Program-made: the position numbers and the translations under genes
The notes under the pieces: model-generated
Told to the model about the DNA's origin: nothing
The model's database searches: none
The model's input: only the letters and a program-made list of their open reading frames with translations
In this document: in pieces, positions 28,691 through 36,802 of the stretch
Layout of the letters: each line of letters begins with the position of its first letter
How positions within the stretch are numbered: position 1 is the stretch's first letter
NCBI RefSeq assembly: GCF_030499575.1
Contig: NZ_JASTLC010000001.1
Span: forward strand, 2,001,001-2,065,000
Source: Streptomyces sp. DG2A-72
GTDB taxonomy: Bacteria; Actinomycetota; Actinomycetes; Streptomycetales; Streptomycetaceae
Length of the DNA: 64,000 nt
Reading direction: 5' to 3'

Positions 28691-29004
28691 GGATTAGCCA
28701 ACGGTAGTCACGCGGTGGCAGAGTGTGATGCACACGCCCGGCGCCCGGGCGACGTCGGGCACCCTCCCCGGTCAGGACGTATGTGCCCGACCGGCCAGCG
28801 TCCGGAGGGACGTGCCACGCGGGCCGACGGTTTCACTTGTCGGTACCAGGGCACGAAGACGATTGGCGTCGCGGGGCGTTGTTTGTCCCGCGTGTTGATC
28901 CAGCGCAGTTCGCAGGATCGTTGAGCCAATCAGAGACGCTCGCCCCGAAGTCGGCGCGGCTCCTTCCGTGAGGGCACGAGATACTCACGGAAGGCAGACC
29001 GGGC
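28691..29004. other. 314-nt region without a recognised gene
   Basis: It lies between the broken MFS gene and the MDMPI-like gene. A 73-codon leftward frame (28708-28929, containing LRWINTRDKQRPATPIVFVP) has less biased third positions than real genes here, and I do not recognise it. It may be debris of the event that removed the 5' end of the transporter gene. The right end holds a terminator hairpin. Confidence 0.5.
28962..28994 (-). terminator. terminator hairpin after the MDMPI-like gene
   Basis: CCTTCCGTGAG (28962-28972) pairs perfectly with CTCACGGAAGG (28984-28994), an 11-bp stem with an 11-nt loop. It lies 11 nt past the stop at 29005 of the leftward gene. Confidence 0.75.
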
Positions 29005-29562
29005 TCACCCCGGAAAGGAATCGCGGCGCCCGAGGAACGCCAGCAGCCGTGCTTCCGGTCGTGCGGACATGGGCACGGCGAGCTGCGCGGCGAACCGCAC
29101 TCCTCGGTCCGCGTCCGCCACGACATGCCGGGCGACGGGCAGCAACTCGACCGCGAGCGGGCCCGGAATGTGCCGTGGCAGCCCGCAGGCCTGGGCCACG
29201 TCCCAGCCGTGCACGGCGATCTCGACGGCACCCACGGCGGCCATCACCCGCACGTCCAGCGGCCGTTCGCCGACCAGGACCCGGTCGCGGGGACCGGACG
29301 CCGCCCAGGCGCCGAGCACCGCGCACGCGCGCGTGCGGACGCCGCACGCCGGGTCGGCTCCGGGACGCGTGGGCACAAGCGCTATCCGCCCGCCGGTCAG
29401 CCCCTCGTGCAGCGCGTCCAGCGAGTCACCGAGATGCCCGAGCAGATCCTCCAGGTCCCACTCCGCACACGGCGTCCGGCGCCCCAGCCCCGCACGCTCC
29501 ACCCCGGCCACGCACCCCAGCGCGTAGGCGAGCGAACGCTCCAACAGCTCCCCGGAGTTCAC
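29005..29562 (-). CDS. DinB/maleylpyruvate isomerase-like (TIGR03086-type) protein
   Basis: 185-aa protein with the four-helix MDMPI/DinB pattern: NSGELLERSLAYALGCVAGV, then TPCAEWDLEDLLGHLGDSLD, where the conserved W(D/T)-L-HL block carries one of the metal histidines, and VEIAVHGWDVAQACG with a second His. Members use mycothiol or bind a divalent metal. GTG 29562 overlaps the stop of the sigma-factor gene as GTGA, so the two are translated together. A role as partner or redox sensor of the ECF sigma factor is a guess. A terminator follows. Confidence 0.78.
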   Translation of the reverse strand: MNSGELLERSLAYALGCVAGVERAGLGRRTPCAEWDLEDLLGHLGDSLDALHEGLTGGRIALVPTRPGADPACGVRTRACAVLGAWAASGPRDRVLVGERPLDVRVMAAVGAVEIAVHGWDVAQACGLPRHIPGPLAVELLPVARHVVADADRGVRFAAQLAVPMSARPEARLLAFLGRRDSFPG

Positions 29563-30521
29563 GACAGCACCTCCGGCATCCCGAAGCGCTCGAACAGTCC
29601 CGGATCGATGAAGACGGTCATCCGCTCGACCGCACCCTCCGACACCGTGAGCACCTGCATCGAGTGCGCCCGGTAGACACCGTCCGCCTCCCGCTTGTAC
29701 ATCGCCGCGGCCTGCTGTCCGTTCGCGCGCGTGGGCAGCATCCGGATGAGGCCCTTCTCGCCCGCCCGCAGCTCCAGGAACCGCAGCACGTGCTTCCTCC
29801 CGCTGAACCACTCCAGATAGGGCGGCATCTCCAGTTCGACGCCGTCCTGGAGCAGCTCGACCAGCGCGTCCACGTCGGCGGTCTCGAACGCGGCCACATA
29901 CCGGTCGAGCACCTCCCGGTCGGCCGCGCCCTCCGGCTCCACGACGAGGTTCTTGTCGGGCGCCACCTCGTCGAGCCGGGCACGCGCGCGTTGGAGGGTG
30001 CTTTTCACGGCCGCCGTCGAGGTCCCGAGGAACGCGGCGACCTCGGCCGCCCGCCACGCCAGCACGTCCCGCAGGATCAGCACGGCCCGCTGCCGCGCGG
30101 GCAGGTGCTGCAGCGCGGCGACGAGCGCGAGCCGCAGACTGCCGCGCGCGGCGACGACGGTCACGGGGTCGATGAGCGAATCCGGCAGCGGCTGCAGCCA
30201 CGGAACGTCCGTCTCAGGCGGCCTCAGCGGCTCCTCAGGCGCCTGAGAGGGCGCCCCGAGCCCGCGGGGCAGCGGACGGCGCGTACGGCTCTCCAGCGCC
30301 GTCAGACAGGTGTTGGTGGCGATCCGGTGCAGCCAGGTCCGCAGCGAGGCCCGGCCCTCGTAGCCGTCGTAGGACCGCCACGCCCGCAGATACGTCTCCT
30401 GCACCAGGTCCTCGGCCTCGTCGACCGAGCCCAGCATCCGGTAGCAGTGCGCCAGCAGCTCCCGCCGGTACTGATCCGTCAGCCGTACGAACTCTTCGCG
30501 GTCCGTCGTCGTCGCAGCCAT
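29559..30521 (-). CDS. ECF sigma factor with C-terminal SnoaL-like domain
   Basis: 320-aa alternative sigma factor. Region 2 (about 10-75) reads RRELLAHCYRMLGSVDEAED, LVQETYLRAWRSYDGYEGRA and SLRTWLHRIATNTCL. Region 4 (about 130-185) reads ALQHLPARQRAVLILRDVLA, AAEVAAFLGTSTAAVKSTLQ. A further domain of about 120 residues (DREVLDRYVAAFETADVDAL, LVELLQDGVELEMPPYLEW) is a SnoaL/NTF2-like fold that replaces an anti-sigma factor in ECF41/ECF56-type proteins. ATG 30521 has GGAGGGAG 6 nt upstream. It is coupled to the MDMPI-like gene. No anti-sigma gene is nearby, in keeping with self-regulation by the C-terminal domain. Confidence 0.9.
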   Translation of the reverse strand: MAATTTDREEFVRLTDQYRRELLAHCYRMLGSVDEAEDLVQETYLRAWRSYDGYEGRASLRTWLHRIATNTCLTALESRTRRPLPRGLGAPSQAPEEPLRPPETDVPWLQPLPDSLIDPVTVVAARGSLRLALVAALQHLPARQRAVLILRDVLAWRAAEVAAFLGTSTAAVKSTLQRARARLDEVAPDKNLVVEPEGAADREVLDRYVAAFETADVDALVELLQDGVELEMPPYLEWFSGRKHVLRFLELRAGEKGLIRMLPTRANGQQAAAMYKREADGVYRAHSMQVLTVSEGAVERMTVFIDPGLFERFGMPEVLS

Positions 30522-30617
30522 GCCGCTCCCTCCGTCACCGATGAAGACCGCGGGGAGCGCCAAAACGAATCGGCCGGCCCGAAAGAAAATCCGGGACCGG
30601 CCGTCACGTACCCGCTT

Positions 30618-31706
30618 CTAGAGATCGACTTCGTTCATCAGCATCCCGACCTCGGTGTTCGACAGCCGTCGCAGCCAGCCCGACTTCTGGTCGCCCAGGG
30701 TGATCGGGCCGAAGGCCACGCGCACCAGCTTGTCGACCGGGAAGCCGGCCTCCGCGAGCATGCGGCGCACGATGTGCTTGCGCCCCTCGTGCAGAGTGAC
30801 CTCCACGAGGTAGTTCTTGCCGGTCTGCTGGACGACCCGGAAGTGGTCCGCGCGCGCGTAGCCGTCCTCCAGCTGGATGCCGTCCTTGAGCTGCTTGCCC
30901 AGGTCACGCGGGATCGGGCCCACGATGTGCGCGAGGTAGACCTTCTTCACGCCGTACTTGGGGTGGGTCAACCGGTGCGCCAGCTCGCCGTGGTTGGTGA
31001 GCAGGATGACGCCCTCGGTCTCGGTGTCGAGCCGCCCGACGTGGAAGAGCCGCGTCTCGCGGTTCGTCACGTAGTCACCGAGGCACTGACGCCCTTCGTT
31101 GTCCTCCATCGTCGAGACGACACCGGCGGGCTTGTTCAGCGCGAAGAACTGGTACGACTGCGTGGCGACGGTCAGCCCGTCGACCTTGACCTCGTCCTTC
31201 TCCGGGTCGACCCGCTTGCCCTGCTCCAGGACGATCTCGCCGTTGACCTCGACCCGCGCCTGCTCGATGAGCTCCTCGCAGGCACGACGGGAGCCGTAGC
31301 CCGCGCGCGCGAGGATCTTCTGCAGCCGCTCGCCCTCCTGCTCGGCGCCCGGGAAGGTCTTGGGCGGCTTGACGTCCTTCTTGCCCGCGTACCGCTCGCG
31401 GTTGCGCTCCTCGGCCCGGGCGTCGTACTCACGGGACGTGGCCGGAGCCCAGCGCCCCCGCCCGGCGCCCTGGCCCTGCTTGGGCCCGCCCTTGGCGCCC
31501 CCGCGCGCGGAGCTGCCACGCCCGGACTTCGGGCCCTCATGGCTCCCGCCGGGGCCCACGTCGTAACGGCGCTCCTCGGGGCGGGGCTTGCTGGGACGGC
31601 CCTGACCCTGGCCCTGCCCCTGCTTCTGGTCCCTGTTGTTGCCGGCACCGCGGTTGTTACCCCGCCCGCCGGTCCCGCCACTCTTGCCGCTGCCGCTGCT
31701 TCGCAT
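30618..31706 (-). CDS. rluB: 23S rRNA pseudouridine synthase, RluB/RsuA family
   Basis: 362-aa RNA-modifying enzyme. A 120-residue basic, Gly/Arg/Gln-rich N-terminal extension (RGNNRGAGNNRDQKQGQGQG and similar) precedes an S4 RNA-binding domain (LQKILARAGYGSRRACEELI). The catalytic domain has the active-site Asp in HVGRLDTETEGVILLTN. The extension is longer than in E. coli RluB and probably disordered and RNA-binding. ATG 31706 is preferred over TTG 31709. It follows scpB by 11 nt, in the conserved scpA-scpB-rluB order. Confidence 0.9.
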   Translation of the reverse strand: MRSSGSGKSGGTGGRGNNRGAGNNRDQKQGQGQGQGRPSKPRPEERRYDVGPGGSHEGPKSGRGSSARGGAKGGPKQGQGAGRGRWAPATSREYDARAEERNRERYAGKKDVKPPKTFPGAEQEGERLQKILARAGYGSRRACEELIEQARVEVNGEIVLEQGKRVDPEKDEVKVDGLTVATQSYQFFALNKPAGVVSTMEDNEGRQCLGDYVTNRETRLFHVGRLDTETEGVILLTNHGELAHRLTHPKYGVKKVYLAHIVGPIPRDLGKQLKDGIQLEDGYARADHFRVVQQTGKNYLVEVTLHEGRKHIVRRMLAEAGFPVDKLVRVAFGPITLGDQKSGWLRRLSNTEVGMLMNEVDL

Positions 31707-31717
31707 CAAAGTTCCGT

Positions 31718-32368
31718 CTAGTCGTCTGCGTCGTCTGCACCGGGCGCATCGGGTGCGTCCGGGTCGAACGACGGCACCCCTTCCTGGGTCTCGGCCTCGA
31801 TCGCCTCCGCCTCCGGGAGGAAGGGCGCGAGCTCCGGGAGCTCGTCCAGACCGCGTAGGCCCATCCGCTCCAGAAAGTAGTTCGTCGTCGTGTACAGGAT
31901 CGCACCTGTTTCGGGTTCCGTGCCCGCCTCCTGGACGAGACCCCGCTGGAGGAGGGTCCGCATGACCCCGTCACAGTTCACTCCGCGCACCGCCGAGACG
32001 CGGCTGCGGCTGACGGGCTGCCGGTACGCCACGACGGCCAGGGTCTCCAGCGCCGCCTGCGTGAGCCGGGCGGTCTGGCCCTCCAGGGCGAGCCGCTCCA
32101 CGGCGGGCGCGAACTCGGGGCGGGTGTAGAAACGCCAGCCGCCCGCGACGAGCCGCAGCTCGAAGCCGCGCCCCTGCACGGTGTAGTCGTCGGCCAGCTC
32201 CCGCAGCGCCTTGGTGATCTGCCGCTTGGGCCGTTCCAGTATCTTCACGAGGTGCTCCACGGTCGCGGGCTCGTCGACGACCATGAGGACGGCCTCCAGG
32301 GCGGGCTTCAGCTCCAGATCGGCAACGGCACGCAGCCCGGCCGGCAGCTCGGTGGTCTCCTCGCTCAC
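31718..32368 (-). CDS. scpB: segregation and condensation protein B
   Basis: 216-aa winged-helix protein of the SMC-ScpA-ScpB complex, which compacts and segregates the chromosome. ELKPALEAVLMVVDEPATVE, ELADDYTVQGRGFELRLVAG, RLTQAALETLAVVAYRQPVS and GVNCDGVMRTLLQRGLVQEA are all standard. The tail after residue 190 is acidic. ATG 32368 overlaps the scpA stop by 4 nt. Expression is coupled to scpA and probably to rluB. Confidence 0.94.
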   Translation of the reverse strand: MSEETTELPAGLRAVADLELKPALEAVLMVVDEPATVEHLVKILERPKRQITKALRELADDYTVQGRGFELRLVAGGWRFYTRPEFAPAVERLALEGQTARLTQAALETLAVVAYRQPVSRSRVSAVRGVNCDGVMRTLLQRGLVQEAGTEPETGAILYTTTNYFLERMGLRGLDELPELAPFLPEAEAIEAETQEGVPSFDPDAPDAPGADDADD

Positions 32369-33408
32369 GCCTTCTTCTCCTCGTCCTTGGGCGGCTCGGG
32401 CGGCCGGTCGAACTCGTCGGTCACCATCGGCTCCGCGTCCCCCTCCCCACCGGTCCAGCGCACCATCAGCTCCCCCAGGGCGGTCTCCTGCTCCAGCGCC
32501 ACGGCCTTCTCCCGGTACAGCTCCAGCAGCGCCAGGAATCGGGCTACGACCGTCAGGGTGTCCTCGGTGTCCTCGATCAGCGAGCGGAAGCTGGCCTCCC
32601 CGAGTTCCTTCAGGCGCGCGACCACGATCCCGGCCTGCTCCTGCACGCTGACCAGCGGTGCGTGGATGTGGTCGACGTACACCTGCGGCTTGGGCTTGGG
32701 CTGCATCGCCTTGATGGCGAGCTTGGCGAACCCTTCCGCCCCGATACTGATGACGACCTCGGGCAGCAGCTCGGCGTGGTGGGGCTCCAGTCCGACCGTA
32801 CGGGGATAGCGGCGGGCCTCCTCGTCCAGCCGGCGGCTGAAGATGTCGGCGATCTGCTTGTACGCGCGGTACTGCAGCAACCGAGCGAAGAGCAGGTCAC
32901 GTGCTTCGAGGAGAGCGAGGTCGGCCTCGTCCTCCACCTCCGCGGAGGGCAGCAGACGCGCCGCCTTCAGATCGAGCAGCGTGGCCGCGACGACCAGGAA
33001 CTCGGTCGTCTGGTCGAGGTCCCAGTCCGGGCCCATCGCCCTGATGTGCGCCATGAACTCGTCGGTGACCTTGGAGAGGGCCACTTCGGTGACGTCGAGC
33101 TTGTGCTTCGAGATCAGCTGGAGGAGGAGGTCGAAGGGGCCCTCGAAGTTGGACAGCCGAACCTTGAAGACACCGTTGGACTCGCCGTCGTCCTGCCGGA
33201 CCGGCTCGACGGCCTCAGGAACAACCGCCTCGGGAATTACAGGTTCCGGCTCGGGGACAACCGCCTCGGGAGCCACGGCTTCCGGCTCCACGCCGACCGG
33301 CGCCGCCTCGGAAACCGGCTCGACCCGCGGAGCGCCCGGCCCCCGCCCCAACGCACGCCGACGCCCGGCGGAGCCGGACGCAGGGGCGGGAAGGTCGTTC
33401 GAGGTCAT
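32365..33408 (-). CDS. scpA: segregation and condensation protein A
   Basis: 347-aa kleisin subunit of the SMC condensin. The kleisin N-terminal segment FKVRLSNFEGPFDLLLQLIS (about 80-100) binds the SMC neck, and the C-terminal winged helix includes VVARFLALLELYREKAVALE. The first 75 residues form a Pro/Glu/Val-rich extension with repeated PEAVVPE units, probably disordered and variable among species. The start is ATG 33408. It follows the RHH-like gene by 18 nt, so parA, the RHH-like gene, scpA, scpB and rluB form one leftward transcription unit. Confidence 0.94.
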   Translation of the reverse strand: MTSNDLPAPASGSAGRRRALGRGPGAPRVEPVSEAAPVGVEPEAVAPEAVVPEPEPVIPEAVVPEAVEPVRQDDGESNGVFKVRLSNFEGPFDLLLQLISKHKLDVTEVALSKVTDEFMAHIRAMGPDWDLDQTTEFLVVAATLLDLKAARLLPSAEVEDEADLALLEARDLLFARLLQYRAYKQIADIFSRRLDEEARRYPRTVGLEPHHAELLPEVVISIGAEGFAKLAIKAMQPKPKPQVYVDHIHAPLVSVQEQAGIVVARLKELGEASFRSLIEDTEDTLTVVARFLALLELYREKAVALEQETALGELMVRWTGGEGDAEPMVTDEFDRPPEPPKDEEKKA

Positions 33409-33426
33409 AGCCCCCGCAGGCTACCG

Positions 33427-34011
33427 CTACCGCCCACGGAGCCGGCGTACGAGGATGCTCGCGTCCCCACGGGACTCCAGGTCGGCCAGCACCACGGCCA
33501 CCGCCTCGCGCACGATGCGCCCGCGGTCGACCGCGAGCCCGTGCTCACCGCGGAGCACCAGCCGTGCGTGCTCCAGGTCCATGAGTTCCTCGGCGGACAC
33601 GTACACGGTGATCTTCTCGTCGTGCCGCTCCCGGCCGCTGGGCCGGCGTGCGGCGGCCCGCCCCCCGCGCTTGCGGGGCTGAGCGGACGCGGCCGCCGCA
33701 CCACCGCCAGAACCTTCCTGCGCCCCTTGACGTCGCGCGGAGCGCTCCGCCGCGGCGGAGCGGCTGCGGGACTCACCGGCGTCGGCCGACTCCGCGTCGG
33801 ACGCGACATGCTCGGCCCCGTCGCCGTCACCGCCCTGCGCGGGCACCGACTGCGGCGCGTCATCCGCGGCAGCGGCGTCGCTCTCCCCCGCCGGAGCCGG
33901 CACCCGGGCCTCGCCGTTGGCCTGGCGCCGGGGAGTGGACGCCTGAAGCGCCATCCCCCCTGTCGTACGGAACAGTTCGTCGGCCCCCGGCAGACTCACT
34001 CGGCGTGACAC
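33427..34011 (-). CDS. ribbon-helix-helix-like DNA-binding partner of ParA-type ATPase
   Basis: 194-aa protein with a long, Ala/Ser/Gly/Glu-rich disordered N-terminal half. A folded C-terminal 65 residues reads HDEKITVYVSAEELMDLEHA, VDRGRIVREAVAVVLADLES, the strand-helix-helix layout of RHH (CopG/ParG-like) DNA-binding proteins. GTG 34011 has AGGGAGG 10 nt upstream and overlaps the parA stop by 16 nt; GTG 33999 and ATG 33954 are alternatives. Its place between a ParA-type ATPase and scpA suggests a role in DNA or protein positioning. RHH identity is an inference from pattern only. Confidence 0.68.
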   Translation of the reverse strand: MSRRVSLPGADELFRTTGGMALQASTPRRQANGEARVPAPAGESDAAAADDAPQSVPAQGGDGDGAEHVASDAESADAGESRSRSAAAERSARRQGAQEGSGGGAAAASAQPRKRGGRAAARRPSGRERHDEKITVYVSAEELMDLEHARLVLRGEHGLAVDRGRIVREAVAVVLADLESRGDASILVRRLRGR

Positions 34012-35174
34012 CGGGCGAGCACCTCCCTGGCGAGCTGGCGATAGGCGGCGGCACCGACGGAGTTGGAGGCGTACGTGGTGATCGGCTCACCGGCGACCGT
34101 GGTCTCCGGGAAGCGGACCGTGCGGCCGATGACCGTGTGGTAGACGTGATCGTCGAACGCCTCGACGACACGCGCGAGCACCTCACGGCTGTGCACGGTG
34201 CGCGAGTCGTACATCGTGGCGAGGATCCCGTCGAGCTCCAGCTCCGGGTTGAGCCGCTCCTGGACCTTCTCGATCGTCTCCGTCAGCAGCGCCACGCCAC
34301 GCAGGGCGAAGAACTCGCACTCGAGCGGCACGATCACCTTGTGAGCCGCCGTCAGGGCGTTCACGGTGAGCAGGCCGAGCGAGGGCTGACAGTCGATCAC
34401 GATGTAGTCGTAGTCGGCCATCAGCGGCTTGAGCGCCCGCTGCAGCGTGGACTCGCGCGCGACCTCGGACACCAGCTGTACCTCGGCGGCCGACAGGTCG
34501 ATATTGCTCGGGAGCAGGTCCATGTTGGGGACCGCGGTCTTCAGGAGCACCTCGTCGGCCGCCATGCCCCGCTCCATGAGCAGGTTGTAGACGGTGAGGT
34601 CGAGCTCCATCGGATTGACGCCGAGACCGACCGACAGCGCGCCCTGCGGGTCGAAGTCCACGAGCAGGACTCGGCGTCCGTACTCCGCGAGCGCGGCACC
34701 CAGGTTGATGGTCGACGTCGTCTTGCCGACGCCGCCCTTCTGGTTGCACATCGCGATGATCTTCGCGGGACCGTGGTCGGTCAGCGGACCCGGGATCGGG
34801 AAGTACGGCAGCGGCCGTCCGGTCGGGCCGATGCGTTCGCGGCGCTGGCGGGCAGCGTCGGGCGCGAGCGTGGCCGCGTACTCGGGGTCGGGCTCGTACT
34901 CCGCGTCGGGATCGTAGAAGTGCCCGTCGGGCAGTTCGTCGTAGTCGGCGAAGTGGTTGTGGGGCGCGCCACTTCCGTCGCCGGCCATGGCGTTCACGTG
35001 ATGGCCATCCATGCTCTGGTGTGCTGGCTGAGTCACACCTGACTTCAAGTGACTCTGTTGGGCTGCGAAGGTGCGCACCGCTACGGAGCCGACAGCCTCG
35101 AACCCCGCGGGGCGCTCGGCCCGTGCAGGCGTTCCTGGTTGACCACCCCCGGGAGAAAATGTCGACTCATTCAC
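33996..35174 (-). CDS. ParA/Soj-family ATPase with N-terminal extension
   Basis: 392-aa ATPase. After a 135-residue His/Asp/Pro-rich extension comes the deviant Walker A, IIAMCNQKGGVGKTTSTINL. LLVDFDPQGALSVGLG, YDYIVIDCQPSLGLLTVNAL (Walker B) and LECEFFALRGVALLTETIEK follow, all as in ParA/Soj. It is not the oriC-proximal parA, because no ParB or gidB neighbours exist; it sits with an RHH-like gene and scpAB, as the second ParA of Streptomyces does (SCO1772, from memory). GTG 35174 has AAGGAGG 11 nt upstream. A promoter candidate lies at 35247-35276. Confidence 0.9.
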   Translation of the reverse strand: MNESTFSPGGGQPGTPARAERPAGFEAVGSVAVRTFAAQQSHLKSGVTQPAHQSMDGHHVNAMAGDGSGAPHNHFADYDELPDGHFYDPDAEYEPDPEYAATLAPDAARQRRERIGPTGRPLPYFPIPGPLTDHGPAKIIAMCNQKGGVGKTTSTINLGAALAEYGRRVLLVDFDPQGALSVGLGVNPMELDLTVYNLLMERGMAADEVLLKTAVPNMDLLPSNIDLSAAEVQLVSEVARESTLQRALKPLMADYDYIVIDCQPSLGLLTVNALTAAHKVIVPLECEFFALRGVALLTETIEKVQERLNPELELDGILATMYDSRTVHSREVLARVVEAFDDHVYHTVIGRTVRFPETTVAGEPITTYASNSVGAAAYRQLAREVLARCHAE

Positions 35175-35246
35175 AAGTCGTCTTACCTCCTTGGTGACCA
35201 GGAAACTTCTAGACAGGTCAGCGTGGCACCATGCCGACGGTTGGCG

Positions 35247-35276
35247 ACTCTATGGCGTGTCGGGCGTCCGCAGCAA
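35247..35276 (-). promoter_or_regulatory. candidate promoter of the parA-rluB transcription unit
   Basis: On the minus strand TTGCTG (35276-35271) and TAGAGT (35252-35247) are 18 nt apart, resembling a vegetative sigma promoter. Transcription would start near 35240, leaving a leader of about 65 nt with the AAGGAGG ribosome site. Confidence 0.4.
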
Positions 35277-35435
35277 CACAATCCGCCGTACCCGGCAGGA
35301 TGTGTCGGCAATGAAACATCCCTCTGTCAAGGGCGTACGGCCGTCGCACGGCAGGTTTCACCGGTGTACGAATCGGTTCAAGGGTTACGTTCGAGGCGAG
35401 TTGACCGAGAGCCGCAAAGTGACCATACACACACT

Positions 35436-35466
35436 CGGCCGGACCTTGTCGGGCAAGGTCCGGCCG
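35436..35466 (-). terminator. terminator of ald
   Basis: CGGCCGGACCTT (35436-35447) pairs perfectly with AAGGTCCGGCCG (35455-35466), a 12-bp stem with a 7-nt loop. It starts about 80 nt past the ald stop. Confidence 0.8.
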
Positions 35467-35547
35467 GGTGGGCGAGGTTGACGGGCCGTGTTGACGTATC
35501 GCCTTTACGAAAAGGTGACTTAGCCGCGCGGGGCGGTCCGGCGTGCC

Positions 35548-36663
35548 TCAGCCGAGCAGCGACTCCAGCTCCACGTGCTCCAGCCCGTGCGCCTCTGCGA
35601 CCTCGCGGTAAACCACCTTGCCGTCATGGGTGTTGAGGCCCTTGGCGAGCGCGGGGTCACGGCGCAGCGCCTCGACCCAGCCTCGATCGGCGAGCTCGAC
35701 GATGTACGGCAGCGTCGCGTTGGTGAGCGCGTAGGTGGAGGTGTTGGGCACCGCGCCGGGCATGTTGGCGACGCAGTAGAAGACCGAGCCGTGGACCGGG
35801 AAGGTCGGCTCGGCGTGCGTGGTGGGACGCGAGTCCTCGAAGCAGCCGCCCTGATCGATCGCGATATCGACAAGGACACTTCCCGGCTTCATCCGCGAGA
35901 CGAGCTCGTTGGTGACGAGCTTCGGCGCCTTGGCGCCCGGGATGAGCACGGCGCCGATGACGAGGTCGGCATCGAGGCAGGCCTTCTCGAGTTCGAAGGC
36001 GTTGGAGACGACGGTCTGGATCTTCGTACCGAAGACCTTGTCGGCCTCCTTGAGCTTGTTGATGTCGCGGTCGAGCAGGGTCACGTGGAAGCCCATGCCG
36101 ATGGCGATCTGCGCGGCGTTCCAGCCGGAGACGCCGCCGCCGATGACGACGGCCCGGCCCGCCGCCACGCCGGGGACACCGCCGGGCAGCACACCGCGGC
36201 CGCCGTTGGCGCGCATCAGGTGGTAGGCGCCGACCTGCGGGGCCAGCCGGCCCGCGACCTCGGACATCGGGGCGAGCAGCGGAAGCGCACGGGTCGGCAG
36301 CTCGACGGTCTCGTAGGCGATCGCGGTCGTGCCGGACTCCAGCAGCGCGTCGGTGCACTCCTTGGACGCGGCCAGGTGCAGGTAGGTGAAGAGCGTCTGG
36401 TCCTTGCGGAGGCGGTGGTACTCCTCGGCGATGGGCTCCTTGACCTTCAGCAGCAGGTCGGCGGTGACCCACACCTCGTCGGCGGTGTCCAGGATCTGAG
36501 CGCCCGCGGCCACGTACTCGGCGTCCGGGATCGAGGATCCGACACCGGCGTCGCGCTCGATCACGACCTGGTGGCCGTGGCGCACCAGCTCATGCACGCC
36601 GGCGGGGGTGATGGCCACCCGGAACTCGTTGTTCTTGACCTCGCGGGGGATGCCGACCTTCAC
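35548..36663 (-). CDS. ald: alanine dehydrogenase
   Basis: 371-aa NAD-dependent enzyme interconverting L-alanine and pyruvate plus ammonia. [20 protein letters not shown] opens the protein. [16 protein letters not shown] and [12 protein letters not shown] carry the substrate Lys and His, and [20 protein letters not shown] is the NAD fold. GTG 36663 is chosen because AAGGA is 11 nt upstream; the GTG three codons earlier has no room for a ribosome site. A terminator follows. The 139-nt upstream region carries an inverted repeat TAATGAA/TTCATTA (36766-36772, 36794-36800) of unknown meaning. Confidence 0.94.
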   Translation of the reverse strand: MKVGIPREVKNNEFRVAITPAGVHELVRHGHQVVIERDAGVGSSIPDAEYVAAGAQILDTADEVWVTADLLLKVKEPIAEEYHRLRKDQTLFTYLHLAASKECTDALLESGTTAIAYETVELPTRALPLLAPMSEVAGRLAPQVGAYHLMRANGGRGVLPGGVPGVAAGRAVVIGGGVSGWNAAQIAIGMGFHVTLLDRDINKLKEADKVFGTKIQTVVSNAFELEKACLDADLVIGAVLIPGAKAPKLVTNELVSRMKPGSVLVDIAIDQGGCFEDSRPTTHAEPTFPVHGSVFYCVANMPGAVPNTSTYALTNATLPYIVELADRGWVEALRRDPALAKGLNTHDGKVVYREVAEAHGLEHVELESLLG

Positions 36664-36802
36664 GTCGATCACGGTCCTTGGCTCAGAGGGTGCATTACAA
36701 GACTTACCCGGACGTGCGTGGGCACACCAGGAGACACCGCAGGAGAAGGTGCGGCAGAGCCAGTCTAATGAAGGTGTTCCCGCTGTCTAGCCTTTCATTA
36801 CT

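Larger units (their letters stand above)
35175..35547. other. 373-nt spacer between ald and the parA-type gene
   Basis: It holds the ald terminator (35436-35466) and the parA promoter candidate (35247-35276). Between them, 35290-35430 is GC-poorer than the genes and has no coding pattern on either strand. Confidence 0.6.

Noticed and set aside
26792..28924. 710-codon rightward frame across the Nudix and MFS genes
   Set aside because: Antisense shadow with Arg/His/Gln-rich nonsense, overlapping genes with clear family motifs on the other strand.
28708..28929. 73-codon leftward frame in the empty stretch after the MFS remnant, considered as a transposase fragment
   Set aside because: No DDE or HTH motif, no terminal inverted repeats or target duplication visible; cannot be called a mobile element.
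28968..31721. 917-codon rightward frame
   Set aside because: Antisense of the MDMPI-like, sigma-factor and rluB genes; no recognisable domain.
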